Numbered from the stretch's first letter, positions 17,993-27,344 are shown. The stretch: DNA of 64,000 nucleotides from Dolichospermum sp. DET69 (GCA_017355425.1 CP070233.1:2149501-2213500); one strand, 5' to 3'. A program made the numbers and translations. The notes: generated by a model from the sequence alone, not told the origin.

Positions 17993-19048
17993 ATGACCAT
18001 CGCAGTTGGACGCGCCCCTAGTAGAGGGTGGTTTGACGTATTAGACGACTGGCTAAAGCGCGATCGCTTCGTATTCGTAGGCTGGTCAGGAATATTATTA
18101 TTCCCCTGTGCCTTCCTTGCGTTAGGCGGTTGGCTAACCGGTACAACCTTCGTCACATCTTGGTATACCCACGGACTAGCATCCTCCTATTTAGAAGGAG
18201 CTAACTTTCTCACAGTAGCAGTATCCACACCAGCTAATAGCATGGGACATTCCCTGTTGTTCCTGTGGGGTCCTGAAGCTCAAGGTGACTTCACCCGTTG
18301 GATTCAACTGGGTGGTTTGTGGCCTTTCGTAGCCTTACATGGTGCTTTCGGTCTGATTGGCTTTATGTTACGCCAATTTGAAGTAGCCCGTCTTGTAGGT
18401 CTTCGTCCCTATAATGCCCTTGCTTTCTCCGGTCCTATTGCCGTATTCGTCAGCGTTTTTCTGATGTATCCTTTAGGACAATCTAGCTGGTTTTTTGCCC
18501 CCAGCTTTGGAGTAGCCGCAATTTTCCGTTTCCTCCTATTCCTCCAAGGTTTCCATAACTGGACACTTAACCCCTTCCACATGATGGGTGTAGCGGGTAT
18601 CTTAGGTGGGGCTTTACTTTGTGCCATTCACGGTGCAACAGTAGAAAACACCCTATTTGATGATGGTGAAGGTTCAAACACTTTCCGTGCCTTCAATCCT
18701 ACCCAAGCTGAAGAAACCTACTCCATGGTGACAGCGAACCGTTTCTGGTCACAGATTTTCGGTGTTGCTTTCTCCAACAAACGTTGGTTACACTTCTTCA
18801 TGTTGTTTGTCCCAGTTACAGGACTGTGGATGAGTTCCATTGGTATCGTTGGTTTAGCATTAAACCTGCGGGCTTATGACTTCGTTTCCCAAGAATTACG
18901 GGCAGCAGAAGACCCAGAGTTTGAAACTTTCTACACCAAAAATATCTTGCTAAACGAGGGTATCCGCGCTTGGATGGCTCCTCAAGATCAACCCCACGAA
19001 CAATTTGTATTCCCTGAAGAAGTGCTACCTCGCGGTAACGCTCTCTAA
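17993..19048 (+). CDS. psbD: Photosystem II D2 protein
   Basis: 351 residues starting [20 protein letters not shown]; a GGAG Shine-Dalgarno sits before the ATG at 17993, so the longer frame from 17942 is not used. Five membrane helices, the HGAFGLIGF and [10 protein letters not shown] helices with chlorophyll and non-heme-iron ligands, and [14 protein letters not shown] at the C-terminus are intact. D2 pairs with D1 to carry the PSII redox cofactors. psbC does not follow, unlike the usual overlapping psbD-psbC operon, so this is probably a second, stand-alone psbD copy. Confidence 0.97.
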   Translation: MTIAVGRAPSRGWFDVLDDWLKRDRFVFVGWSGILLFPCAFLALGGWLTGTTFVTSWYTHGLASSYLEGANFLTVAVSTPANSMGHSLLFLWGPEAQGDFTRWIQLGGLWPFVALHGAFGLIGFMLRQFEVARLVGLRPYNALAFSGPIAVFVSVFLMYPLGQSSWFFAPSFGVAAIFRFLLFLQGFHNWTLNPFHMMGVAGILGGALLCAIHGATVENTLFDDGEGSNTFRAFNPTQAEETYSMVTANRFWSQIFGVAFSNKRWLHFFMLFVPVTGLWMSSIGIVGLALNLRAYDFVSQELRAAEDPEFETFYTKNILLNEGIRAWMAPQDQPHEQFVFPEEVLPRGNAL

Positions 19049-19059
19049 AATTCATCTCC

Positions 19060-19123
19060 GATTCATCCCCATTGAGGATGAATCATTTTGTAGTTGGCCT
19101 CCACCTGTTGGTGGGGGTTTTTT
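19060..19123 (+). terminator. Tandem terminator of psbD
   Basis: Two hairpins follow the stop: GATTCATCC/GGATGAATC (19060-19084) and CCTCCACC/GGTGGGGG with a TGTT loop and a run of six T (19098-19123). The second is a standard intrinsic terminator. Confidence 0.85.
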
Positions 19124-19147
19124 ATGGCAGAAATTAAAATTAAGATA

Positions 19148-19175
19148 TTGCAAATTTTTGCAGTTGTGTTATAGT
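19148..19175 (+). promoter_or_regulatory. Predicted sigma-70 promoter
   Basis: TTGCAA at 19148-19153 and TATAGT at 19170-19175 are separated by 16 bp. Start of transcription is expected near 19182. It would drive the small-RNA/sORF unit that ends at the terminator of 19432-19478. Confidence 0.5.
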
Positions 19176-19256
19176 AATCTCAGGTTACAAACCCAAAGCA
19201 TTTTGCTTTGCCCCTTTTGAAAATAAAGCCATTTAGGCAATTAGGAGGTGATGCCC

Positions 19257-19328
19257 ATGATAGAAAGTAGTATAACCATGGGTCATCAAGTTGCAGTTAG
19301 CCGGCTGCGCGCCGGGGCTGTTCTCTAA
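19257..19328 (+). CDS. Candidate 23-residue small protein
   Basis: MIESSITMGHQVAVSRLRAG plus AVL, stop TAA. The ribosome binding site TTAGGAGGTGAT (AGGAGG at 19243-19248) is the best anti-SD match noted in the window and is 8 nt from this ATG; another in-frame ATG at 19251 is too close. The peptide is not hydrophobic enough for a membrane span. The start codon lies in a CCCATG/CATGGG stem, so translation may depend on RNA structure. No family recognised. Confidence 0.45.
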   Translation: MIESSITMGHQVAVSRLRAGAVL

Positions 19329-19431
19329 AAGTTAGCTTTAGTTCTCTTGAGATACTAAGTTAGCTCAACTAACTAGGCTTAACATCGGAGTTCCTTCCGG
19401 CAGTCTGGTTGCAACTTGAAGACCCGCTAGA

Positions 19432-19478
19432 CCGCCCTGACTTAGATTATCTGATCTAAATCAGGGCGGATAGTTTTT
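19432..19478 (+). terminator. Strong intrinsic terminator
   Basis: CCGCCCTGA pairs with TCAGGGCGG, with an inner TAGAT/ATCTA stem, followed by ATAGTTTTTAT. It ends the small transcript and isolates it from the HEARO-like RNA that starts 35 bp on. Confidence 0.85.
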
Positions 19479-19514
19479 ATAGGTGGTTTTTGGTTTGAAC
19501 CAGTACAGAACCGA

Positions 19515-19894
19515 TTGACACTCTCACCGTCTTTAGACACTGAGATTCTTTAATCAATGAGCCAACTTACAATTGCTGGATTACTCCAACAAAAACAGAG
19601 GTCGATTCTCCTAAAGCGTTAATTCCGGTATGCCCTACCGTACTCGATTTTTGTATTTCATTTTTCACCAAATTTAGCTTTCCTAAACTGCAATACTGTT
19701 AGGTATGACTACGCACTCAACCAAATTAGTTAAGTTTTTACGTTGTTTAGTTATACTTAAATTATGGAACTTTCAAAAGTATATCACACCTACTGTTACT
19801 AGTCAACGAGTTAGGCTAAATATTTTCGCCCGTGTCGCTTATATCTCAGCACTAAAGTGACTGAGCTTTACGCTTACCGAGTAATCTTGTAAGT
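19515..19894 (+). ncRNA. HEARO-like (IscB omega-RNA-type) element, copy 1
   Basis: A 380-bp segment is repeated almost exactly, in inverted orientation, at 44286-44664; both flanks differ between the copies, so the ends are sharp. The 5' end has a hairpin (CTCACCGTCT/AGACACTGAG). The 3' end has CGCCCGTGTCGCTT followed by a CTCAGCACTAAAGTGACTGAG-type hairpin, shared with the element upstream of the Uma2 gene at 50 kb. This arrangement matches HEARO RNAs, the guide RNAs of IscB nucleases, but no iscB ORF follows. Family assignment is by eye. Confidence 0.6.
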
Positions 19895-20551
19895 AAATTA
19901 ACTATTTAAAAATCCTAAAAAGCTTGTTTGATCTAATTTTTTAATTTTATCCAGCGGTACTAACTAGTTATTATTAATAATCCACATTCGCCAATATTTA
20001 GGTATTTATTGACAACGATTAGCTAGGTAAATCATTGTCGTGGAACATTTATTAGGGAAAGAGCATCATCAATATTTGTCAGGTTTTTGGAGTAAAAACG
20101 AAATAACCATCATTAACAAATGATAATTAATCTAGAAGGGTTTTGATTGAAAGTATATTTCAAAACTTGTTTAAATGCTTCAATGTTTAAACTTATTCGC
20201 TAATCTTCCGCATAAGAACAGTTTGATACTAGTGTAAAAACATCAATCTTACTTTGTGTAACTGCAAACATAATACCAGAAGAATTGATATTTACTTAAT
20301 CGAAAAATCTGATGTTGATAATTAGAAAAAACTATAATATAATCGCAGGATATGATTAAAAGTTTTTGCATAAGTTAATTGCATCGAAGTTTAACGATTA
20401 ATTAATCAATTGTTAGCCTTGTGAGAGATATGATTGTGCTATTGATGGCAGTCATGCCTATTCCACAGGTTTCAACAAGACTTCGCATTTGTAAACAGTT
20501 AGCTACAGCGAACTCAGTTATCCATATAATGGTGTGAGGAGAAAAGGAAAA
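19895..20551. other. 657-bp leader region of the porin gene
   Basis: No gene is supportable. The region is AT-rich and carries a consensus promoter at 20315-20343. A GATAATTAATC-like stretch near 20118 faintly resembles half of a Fur box, which would suit an iron-related porin, but the match is weak. Confidence 0.5.
20315..20343 (+). promoter_or_regulatory. Consensus promoter of the SLH porin gene
   Basis: TTGATA (20315-20320) and TATAAT (20338-20343) are spaced by 17 bp, the optimum for the housekeeping sigma factor. A start near 20350 gives a 5' untranslated region of about 200 nt, long enough for RNA-level control. Confidence 0.6.
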
Positions 20552-22309
20552 ATGTCTAATATCTTGTGGAAATCCCTGGTGGTTAGCCCCGCAGTTTTGG
20601 CAGCAGCATTGCTAGTATCTTCAACAGCAATTGCCGCGACCAGTACCACTAAGGAAGCATCATCAATTGAAACTTCCTCTGCAACAGAAGTTTCCCAAAA
20701 GCCAGAATTATTGGCTACAGAAACCAAAGAAGCCCAAATTTTAGCTCAAGTTAACCGCTACAGCAACGAAAACAATACTTCTGGGTCTCAGGTAACATCA
20801 GTTTCGCAATTCTCTGATGTTCAACCTACAGATTGGGCATTCCAAGCCTTGCAGTCTTTGGTGGAGCGATACGGTTGTATTGCGGGTTATCCCAATGGCA
20901 CATTTCGCGGTAATCGGGCTTTAAGCCGTTACGAGTTTGCGGCTGGTTTAAATTCTTGTTTAGATCGTGTGAACGAACTGATTGCCACAGCAACGGCTGA
21001 TATGGTGACAAAACAGGATTTAGCAACTTTACAGCGGTTGCAAGAAGAGTTTTCTGCTGAATTGGCAACCTTACGTGGCCGTGTAGATGCCTTGGAAGGA
21101 CGGACTGCTGAATTAGAAGCAAATCAATTCTCCACAACTACTAAGTTAAAAGGTGAAGCTATTTTTGCTGTCAGCGATACCTTTGGTAATCAAACAGGTA
21201 AAGCTAACCGGGCAGTTTTCCAAGATAGAGTCCGTTTAGGCTTGGAAACCAGCTTTACGGGTAGAGATATGTTAACAACCCGTTTGGCTGCTGGCAATGC
21301 CACACCCTTTGATTTACGCGACAATGCTAATGGTGCTATTAATCCTGCTAATGCTAGTGGAATACGTAGTAACGCAGTCGGCAAACAGACCTTTGAGGTC
21401 GGTGCAACTAGCCCGGCTAACAGTGTAAAAATTGATAAATTGACTTATGAAGCTCCTATTGGACCAGCAAGAGTTTATCTTTTAGCTAGTGGTGGGCAAC
21501 ATAGCGATTATGCTGCTGTTAATAATCCTTACTTCTTTGATAAAACAGATGGTGGTAAAGGGGCTTTAAGTACATTTGCATCTGAAAACCCTATCTACCG
21601 AATTGGTGGTGGTTCTGGGATTGCATTGAATGTACCGTTTGGGAAACCTGGTGATAGTTTCTTGAAACCAAGTTCTCTAACATTGGGTTACTTAGCTTCA
21701 AATGCTAATGATCCTACGCCAAGTAATGGCTTGTTCGACGGTAACTATGCAGCATTAGGTCAGTTGAACTTTAATGTTGGTAATCGCCTTGCTTTAGCTG
21801 CAACCTATGTGCATGGTTATCAAAAAGCAGGTAGTACCTTATTTGATTCAGGATTGGGTGGTGGTGCTTTGGTAGGTACTGCACAAGCAAATAGCTTGGG
21901 CGTTAATAGTGTAACTAATGCTGCCAGTGCCTCTTCCAGTAACTCCTACGGTATTTCCGCAGCCATCAAACCCAGTGATAAACTGTCTTTGAGTGGTTTC
22001 GTTTCCTATCATGATGTTACAGGCTTCGGCGCTAATGATGATAAAGAAGCTTGGAGCTATGGTGTTGGTTTAGCTTTACCTGATTTTGGTAAGAAAGGTA
22101 ACGTTTTGGGTATCTTTGGTGGCGCTCAACCTTACTCACTAGCAGGAACTACTAGAGAGACTCCATACCAAGTTGAAGGCTTCTATAAGTATCGCGTTTC
22201 GGAAAATATCTCTGTAACTCCTGGAGTTATTTGGGTTACATCTCCTGGACAAGCTACTAACAGTAACGATGCCTTTATCGGTACACTCAGAACAACTTTC
22301 AGCTTCTAA
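20552..22309 (+). CDS. SLH-domain outer-membrane (iron-uptake) porin
   Basis: 585 residues from the ATG at 20552, preceded by a GGAGAAAAGGA ribosome site. A Sec signal peptide covers about 1-29 (VSSTAIAA cleavage region). An S-layer homology domain (FSDVQPTDWAFQALQSLVERYGCIAGYPNG) lies near 90-135, followed by a coiled-coil (LQEEFSAELATLRGRVDALEGRTAELE) and a long beta-barrel ending in aromatic TTFSF. This is the SomA/OprB-like porin type of cyanobacteria, which anchors to peptidoglycan and admits ions and small solutes; an iron role is inferred from family annotation. Confidence 0.9.
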   Translation: MSNILWKSLVVSPAVLAAALLVSSTAIAATSTTKEASSIETSSATEVSQKPELLATETKEAQILAQVNRYSNENNTSGSQVTSVSQFSDVQPTDWAFQALQSLVERYGCIAGYPNGTFRGNRALSRYEFAAGLNSCLDRVNELIATATADMVTKQDLATLQRLQEEFSAELATLRGRVDALEGRTAELEANQFSTTTKLKGEAIFAVSDTFGNQTGKANRAVFQDRVRLGLETSFTGRDMLTTRLAAGNATPFDLRDNANGAINPANASGIRSNAVGKQTFEVGATSPANSVKIDKLTYEAPIGPARVYLLASGGQHSDYAAVNNPYFFDKTDGGKGALSTFASENPIYRIGGGSGIALNVPFGKPGDSFLKPSSLTLGYLASNANDPTPSNGLFDGNYAALGQLNFNVGNRLALAATYVHGYQKAGSTLFDSGLGGGALVGTAQANSLGVNSVTNAASASSSNSYGISAAIKPSDKLSLSGFVSYHDVTGFGANDDKEAWSYGVGLALPDFGKKGNVLGIFGGAQPYSLAGTTRETPYQVEGFYKYRVSENISVTPGVIWVTSPGQATNSNDAFIGTLRTTFSF

Positions 22310-22348
22310 ATAGTTAAAAGTTTGTTGATAAGTTTCAACGTTATTTGA

Positions 22349-22373
22349 CCCTGCCCTAAGGCGGGGTTTTTTT
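22349..22373 (+). terminator. Terminator of the porin gene
   Basis: CCCTGCC/GGCGGGG stem, CTAA loop and a run of seven T, 40 bp after the stop codon. Confidence 0.9.
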
Positions 22374-22438
22374 GTGGAGAGAAAAAACCCCAGTTCAGAA
22401 CCGGAGTATACTGGAAAAGTGAATTTAAAATTAAATCA

Positions 22439-22660
22439 GTGGTTAGAAACCGCATCTACACAGACAAAACCCACCTGCGTGGGTTTCAAATTGTTGATTT
22501 CTCATCAGCTGTTCCGCATTTAAATTGTATAACCTGTTAGGAGTCTAAATATTGTGGGGTGGGCATCCTGCCCACTTTGAATGTTTAAATTAGGTGCGTT
22601 TTAGCTTAGTCCTAGTCCGCCCAGGCGAACTTTGTTTGTATAGCTGCGATTTATAATCGC
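22439..22660. repeat. Dispersed repeat with terminal hairpins, copy A
   Basis: It begins GGTTAGAAACCGC and ends GCGATTTATAATCGC, with an internal ACCCACCTGCGTGGGT palindrome. It is related to the two copies at 36289-36569 but is about 105 bp longer because a GGGGTGGGCATCCTGCCCAC-containing segment lies between the halves. The hairpin ends resemble IS200/IS605-derived miniature elements. Confidence 0.7.
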
Positions 22661-22696
22661 TCAGGCTTCTTTAACCTTTATTATGGATTAATACTT

Positions 22697-23134
22697 GTGG
22701 AACTATCTTGTAAATCTGAATACGCAATTTTGGCGTTATTAGAGATGGCTACTCATTATGAAAATGGTGAACCGATGCAAATTCGGCAAATCGCTACGCA
22801 ACAAAAGATACCTGATCGCTATCTAGAACAACTGTTAGCAACTTTGCGGCGTGGGGGTATAGTTAAAAGTCAACGGGGTTCAAAAGGGGGCTATTTATTA
22901 GCGCGAGAACCTCGGAAAATTAGTATCTTTGAGATTTTAGAATGTTTAGAGGGTTTAGATATGCAAACTGGTGAGCAAAATACTAACCCCACAAGTTTAG
23001 ATAATTCTGTGGTGTCGGAAATTTGGCAAGAAGCACGTCAGGCAGCAAATTCGGTGTTACAAAATTATTCGCTTCAGGATCTCTGTGAAAAACGCGATTC
23101 CCGGCGGCAGTTGGATATAATGTACTACATTTAA
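22697..23134 (+). CDS. Rrf2-family transcriptional regulator
   Basis: 145 residues with a GTG start (MELSCKSEYAILALLEMA). The winged HTH is clear (IRQIATQQKIPDRYLEQLL, GIVKSQRGSKGGYLL). The three-Cys cluster of Fe-S members such as IscR is absent, with only two Cys in the C-terminal half, so it is closer to the CymR type that controls cysteine metabolism. It lies 12 bp before cysK, which is its likely target. The linkage supports sulfur-responsive autoregulation. Confidence 0.85.
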   Translation: MELSCKSEYAILALLEMATHYENGEPMQIRQIATQQKIPDRYLEQLLATLRRGGIVKSQRGSKGGYLLAREPRKISIFEILECLEGLDMQTGEQNTNPTSLDNSVVSEIWQEARQAANSVLQNYSLQDLCEKRDSRRQLDIMYYI

Positions 23135-23146
23135 GAAAAAAAAATT

Positions 23147-24112
23147 ATGATGCGGATTGTTGAAAATATTACGGAGTTGGTGGGACGGACACCCCTGGTC
23201 AGGTTAAACCGGATTCCTCAAGAATTAGGTTGTGTGGCGCAAATTTTGGTGAAGTTGGAAAGTATGAACCCCTCGTCATCGGTAAAAGACCGGATTGGGG
23301 TAAGTATGATTACTGCGGCGGAGAAAGAAGGATTAATTGCGCCGGGGAAGACGATTCTGGTAGAACCAACTTCGGGTAATACGGGGATTGCTTTGGCTAT
23401 GGCGGCGGCAGCTAAGGGGTATCAATTAATTTTAACAATGCCGGAAACGATGAGTGCCGAACGCCGGGCGATGTTAAGGGCTTATGGGGCAGAATTGGAA
23501 CTCACGCCGGGAATTGAGGGGATGAGTGGCGCGATTCGGCGGGCGCAAGCTATAGTGGATAGAACACCTTATGCCTATATGTTGCAGCAGTTTCGGAATC
23601 CGGCTAATGCCCAAATTCATCGGGAAACTACGGCTGAGGAAATTTGGGCAGATACTGATGGCCAGGTAGATATGATTGTGGCGGGAGTGGGGACAGGGGG
23701 GACGATTACTGGGGTGGCGGAGGTGCTGAAAGCACGGAAACCGAGTTTTCAAGCGATCGCTGTTGAACCAGCTAATAGTCCGATATTATCGGGGGGTAAA
23801 CCAGGTCCGCACAAAATTCAAGGCATTGGCGCAGGTTTTATTCCCCAAGTCTTAAAGGTAGAATTGATTGATGAAGTAATTACGGTTACTGATGAGGAGG
23901 CGATCGCCTTTAGTCGCCGATTAGCGAGGGAGGAAGGGCTACTATCGGGAATTTCCACCGGTGCTGCCCTTTTTGCTGCGGTGCGTGTCGCCCAACGGAC
24001 TGAAAACCGCGATCGCTTAATTGTGATGATTCAGCCTAGTTTTGGTGAGAGATATTTAAGTACACCTTTATTCCAAGACCTAGAAGCGAAAACAGTAACT
24101 AGCACCAGTTAA
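23147..24112 (+). CDS. cysK: Cysteine synthase A (O-acetylserine sulfhydrylase)
   Basis: 321 residues, PLP-dependent. Lys47 in [11 protein letters not shown] forms the Schiff base; [10 protein letters not shown] binds the substrate carboxylate; GTGGTITGV binds the cofactor phosphate; [10 protein letters not shown] and SGISTGAA are typical. It makes cysteine from O-acetylserine and sulfide. It is the middle gene of an rrf2-cysK-dnaJ unit with gaps of 12 and 15 bp. The gene is locally richer in GC than its neighbours. Confidence 0.95.
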   Translation: MMRIVENITELVGRTPLVRLNRIPQELGCVAQILVKLESMNPSSSVKDRIGVSMITAAEKEGLIAPGKTILVEPTSGNTGIALAMAAAAKGYQLILTMPETMSAERRAMLRAYGAELELTPGIEGMSGAIRRAQAIVDRTPYAYMLQQFRNPANAQIHRETTAEEIWADTDGQVDMIVAGVGTGGTITGVAEVLKARKPSFQAIAVEPANSPILSGGKPGPHKIQGIGAGFIPQVLKVELIDEVITVTDEEAIAFSRRLAREEGLLSGISTGAALFAAVRVAQRTENRDRLIVMIQPSFGERYLSTPLFQDLEAKTVTSTS

Positions 24113-24127
24113 CAATCTATTCGATTC

Positions 24128-24817
24128 ATGTCCCATTCTAACCATTACGACACCCTAAAAATTACTACCCATGCTACCCAAGCGGAGATTAAACAAGCTT
24201 ATCGTCGCTTGGTAAAAATTTTTCATCCTGATAGTAATCAAAAAATCACAGACAATGAACAAATTATTCGTGTTAATGCTGCTTATGAGGTTTTAAGTGA
24301 CAGTAAAAGTCGCCTTAATTATGATGAAAAACTCCGTCACAGTCAGCAAGAATTTCATCATGTTCGCCAAAAACGCGCAGAATCTGCTCAACAACATTAC
24401 AAAACGGCTAGGAAAACGAGAAAAGATGTTGATGAGAATGTTGAGGAATGGTTACGTTTAGTTTATAAACCAGTAAATCGGATACTTTGTACCATTCTCA
24501 ATTCCTTAGAATCACAAATTGAGGAATTAGCCGCAGATCCTTTTGATGATGATCTTTTAAACGAATTTCAAGATTATTTAGAGTCCTGTCGAGAAGACTT
24601 GAAAGAAGCACAAATTAGGTTTCGTTCTTTACCTAATCCTACTAGTTTTGCTCCCGCAGCAGCGCATATATACTATTGTATGAGTCAAGTGGGAGACGGA
24701 ATAGAAGAGTTGGCGTACTTCCCATTAAGCTATGATGATCGTTATTTGCACACAGGCCAAGAATTATTTCGGATAGCTAAAAGATTGTATCGTGAAGCGC
24801 AAGAGTCGGTTCGTTGA
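24128..24817 (+). CDS. J-domain (DnaJ-like) protein
   Basis: 229 residues. An N-terminal J domain at about 6-68 with the HPD motif at 33-35 (KIFHPDSN) would stimulate an Hsp70 partner. No Gly/Phe or zinc-finger region follows; the C-terminal 140 residues are helical and acidic (ESQIEELAADPFDDDLLNEF) and of unknown role. Located 15 bp after cysK, so probably in the same operon. Confidence 0.85.
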   Translation: MSHSNHYDTLKITTHATQAEIKQAYRRLVKIFHPDSNQKITDNEQIIRVNAAYEVLSDSKSRLNYDEKLRHSQQEFHHVRQKRAESAQQHYKTARKTRKDVDENVEEWLRLVYKPVNRILCTILNSLESQIEELAADPFDDDLLNEFQDYLESCREDLKEAQIRFRSLPNPTSFAPAAAHIYYCMSQVGDGIEELAYFPLSYDDRYLHTGQELFRIAKRLYREAQESVR

Positions 24818-24853
24818 TGAGATTATTTTCGGTTTCGCTAGAGAGTTCTTATA

Positions 24854-25462
24854 TTAACCAATAGGATGACATCCTGGTTTAACTGCATGAATAAATTCAC
24901 TACCGGCTAATGGTCTTCCCCTTTTATAAGCGGCTTCTTGTGGTTGTCCCCAGCCTAATTGCAAAATAATTTCTAAAAAGTTTGGGTTTTCCCATTTTAA
25001 TAAAGTTGCCCATTCTGTTCTTTGGGTAATTCTCTCAACATCTATTTTAATAACTTTTTGATGTTGTTTACCATTACTAAAACTTAAATACAAATCCATT
25101 TCTGCTGTCACCAAATACCAAAATTCTAAAATTGCATCTTTGGTAGATTTCAAGATTTTCAAATCACTTTCTAAAGCGATTAATTCAGCATCAATTTCTG
25201 GATAATGCAGATTTTTACCTTTAACAGTCATATCTTTCCAGATGATTCCAGAAACTTGATTTTCTCGTTGATATTCATGAATGGAGGCTTTAAAATCTTG
25301 GTAAGCAGTGAATCTTTGAAATCCGTCGGTTTTGACAAACGGATCTATAACGGGATTAATAGAAACAGTTATATCTAACTTTAACCGTTCCCCTTTTAAG
25401 CAAGCTTGGCGTTCGGTTGCCAAAATCTGAATTAGCTCTTGGGTATTGTAAATATTAATCAT
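24854..25462 (-). CDS. Uncharacterised protein
   Basis: 202 residues, not recognised. It is soluble, mixed alpha/beta, with no signal peptide or membrane span. Noticeable parts are the N-terminal helix MINIYNTQELIQILATERQACLKG and a C-terminal WENPNFLEIILQLGWGQPQE followed by RGRPLAGSEFIHAVKPG. It converges on dnaJ with a 36-bp gap. Heptameric TTATTAG repeats lie immediately upstream of the start. Confidence 0.6.
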   Translation of the reverse strand: MINIYNTQELIQILATERQACLKGERLKLDITVSINPVIDPFVKTDGFQRFTAYQDFKASIHEYQRENQVSGIIWKDMTVKGKNLHYPEIDAELIALESDLKILKSTKDAILEFWYLVTAEMDLYLSFSNGKQHQKVIKIDVERITQRTEWATLLKWENPNFLEIILQLGWGQPQEAAYKRGRPLAGSEFIHAVKPGCHPIG

Positions 25463-25632
25463 TAGTCAATGGTCATTAGTTATTAGTTATTAGTTATGAA
25501 ACATCAAAATTATTGATGGAATATTTTAATTATTATCTATTGATAGAAATAGAAATGCGGTATCAGAACCAACTATCTGGACTATTTTTTATCTCATAAA
25601 ACCAAAATTGATGCAGATTAATGAATGTTGAC

Positions 25633-25995
25633 CTTAGAGGATGAATGAACAAGTCCTTCGTGGTGTATCAAATATTTTCAGATCCCCCTAAATCCCCCCT
25701 TAAAAAGGGGGACTTTGACTCTAGTTCCCCCCTTTTTTAGAGGGGTTAGGGGGGATCAGCAAGCGCCTAAGATCACCACCCAAAACTTTTCAAACAACCT
25801 CTTAGAGGATGAATAAACAAGTCCCTCATGGTGTATCAAATATTGTTTTACCCCACCCTAACCCTCCCCTTTCTAAGGGGAGGGGACTTGATTTTCTCTT
25901 ATCCCCCCTTGGAAAGGGGGGACTAAGGGAGGTAAGCAATCATACCTGATATTACTTTATGGCTAACGCCACGCTACGCTATCAAACAACCTCTT
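25633..25995. repeat. Two adjacent MITE-like elements
   Basis: Two units start with CTTAGAGGATGAATxAACAAGTCC (25633 and 25801) and each ends with CAAACAACCTCTT (about 25793-25805 and 25983-25995). Each contains its own GC-rich inverted repeat (CCCCCCTTxAAAAAGGGGG types). They fill half of the 723-bp gap upstream of the ABC-2 permease; no gene is present in that gap. Confidence 0.65.
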
Positions 25996-26185
25996 CCTCT
26001 ATTTTACCTTTAGACGTAGAATTAGGATGATGATCAGCCCTTTCAGTGAAGTCAAAAGTAAGAACCCCATAAATAAATTTAGGGGCTTGTACCTTTTTCT
26101 TTCTGATCAAAACAAAGCCCAGTTAGGGCTGAATATTTACGAATAATGGGTATAAATTCAGACAAGCTAAAGGTAATGATATTTT

Positions 26186-27307
26186 ATGAAATTTATTCTG
26201 CAATTATTTGATAATCCCTTTTGGGCATTAGTACGCAAAGAAATTAATCAGATTTTGCGAAATAAACAATTAATTGTTTTGTTGATAGTTCCCCCAACAG
26301 TCCAATTATTACTTTATGGATTTGCACTTAATCCTGATGTCCACAATTTAAAATTGGGTGTGATTGATTATGCTAATGTTGCTGATAGTCGAGAACTAAT
26401 TTCAGCAATGACTTCTAATCGAATTTTTACTCTAGAATCTATCCCAACTAGCGAAAAAGATTTAAGTCAACAAGTAGAAGATGGAAAACTAGATGTAGGA
26501 GTCATAATTCCGCCGGATTTCTCGCGTAAATTAGCACAAAAAACCGCAGACATTCAAGTTTTTATTGATGCGGTGAATGCCAATACAGCGGGGATTGCTG
26601 CTAACTATATGAATCAAATTGTTCAACAATATAATCTGAGTTTGGAAGAAGGGAAACGCAGTCCTCCTGTATCACCGCAAGTAGTATTTCTTTATAATCC
26701 TGGACTTACGAGCAGTTGGTTTTTTGTACCGGGAGTCATGGGTTTAGTTTTAACATTAATTGGGACATTAGTTTCTGCTGTGACTGTTGTGCGTGAGAAA
26801 GATACAGGAACTTTGGAACAATTGTTAATGACTCCAGCCGCGAATTGGCAAATATTGTTATCAAAAATTGTCCCTTTGGTATTTTTGTTAATGGGGGATG
26901 TAATGTTAGCTTTAACCTTGGGAACTGTGGTGTTTAATTTGCCATTTCGTGGTAGTTTCTTGCTGTTTATTTCTTTATCAAGTATGTATGTATTTGTGGG
27001 AATTAGTTTAGGAATTATGTTAGCGACTGTTTGTCGTTCTCAACAACAAGTTTTACTCACATCTTTCTTTATTAATTTACCAATTGTGCAGACATCTGGG
27101 GCAATTTCTCCCATTGAAGCTATGCCTCCTTTCTTTCAAATGCTATCTTTACTAAATCCTCTTCGTCATTACATCACAATTGTCAGAGGTATTTTACTCA
27201 AAGGAGTTGGTTTAGATGTGCTGTGGATTCATGTTTTAGCATTACTCGGTTTTGCTGTAGTGTTGTTGAGTATTAGCGTGAGTAAGTTTCGTAATCAGTT
27301 GAGTTAA
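26186..27307 (+). CDS. ABC-2 type exporter permease
   Basis: 373 residues. One N-terminal span (about 30-48) and five near 175-365 flank a large extracytoplasmic domain, the YhhJ/YbhS topology. REKDTGTLEQLLMTPAANWQILLSK is the conserved coupling segment that contacts the ATPase. Such permeases export drugs, lipids or polysaccharides. No ATPase or HlyD-like gene is adjacent, so this subunit is an orphan here. Confidence 0.85.
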   Translation: MKFILQLFDNPFWALVRKEINQILRNKQLIVLLIVPPTVQLLLYGFALNPDVHNLKLGVIDYANVADSRELISAMTSNRIFTLESIPTSEKDLSQQVEDGKLDVGVIIPPDFSRKLAQKTADIQVFIDAVNANTAGIAANYMNQIVQQYNLSLEEGKRSPPVSPQVVFLYNPGLTSSWFFVPGVMGLVLTLIGTLVSAVTVVREKDTGTLEQLLMTPAANWQILLSKIVPLVFLLMGDVMLALTLGTVVFNLPFRGSFLLFISLSSMYVFVGISLGIMLATVCRSQQQVLLTSFFINLPIVQTSGAISPIEAMPPFFQMLSLLNPLRHYITIVRGILLKGVGLDVLWIHVLALLGFAVVLLSISVSKFRNQLS

Positions 27308-27344
27308 GATAACTTGAAGATTGGCAAAATTCAAAAAAAGATAA

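Larger units (their letters stand above)
19182..19480 (+). ncRNA. Predicted structured transcript with a 23-codon ORF
   Basis: The segment is framed by a predicted promoter and a strong terminator. Internal pairing is extensive: CCCATG/CATGGG just after the ribosome binding site, CCGGC/GCCGG (about 19301-19315), CTTTAGT/ACTAAG, CGGA/TCCG, and a long-range stem of TCAAGTTGCA (about 19285) with TGCAACTTGA (about 19410). I do not recognise it as 6S, tmRNA, SRP RNA, RNase P or a known riboswitch. It may be a regulatory RNA, a leader, or an mRNA for the small peptide. Confidence 0.5.

Noticed and set aside
19182-19480. 6S RNA, tmRNA or RNase P RNA
   Set aside because: No tmRNA tag reading frame, no RNase P core motif and no clear 6S central bubble; length alone is not enough.
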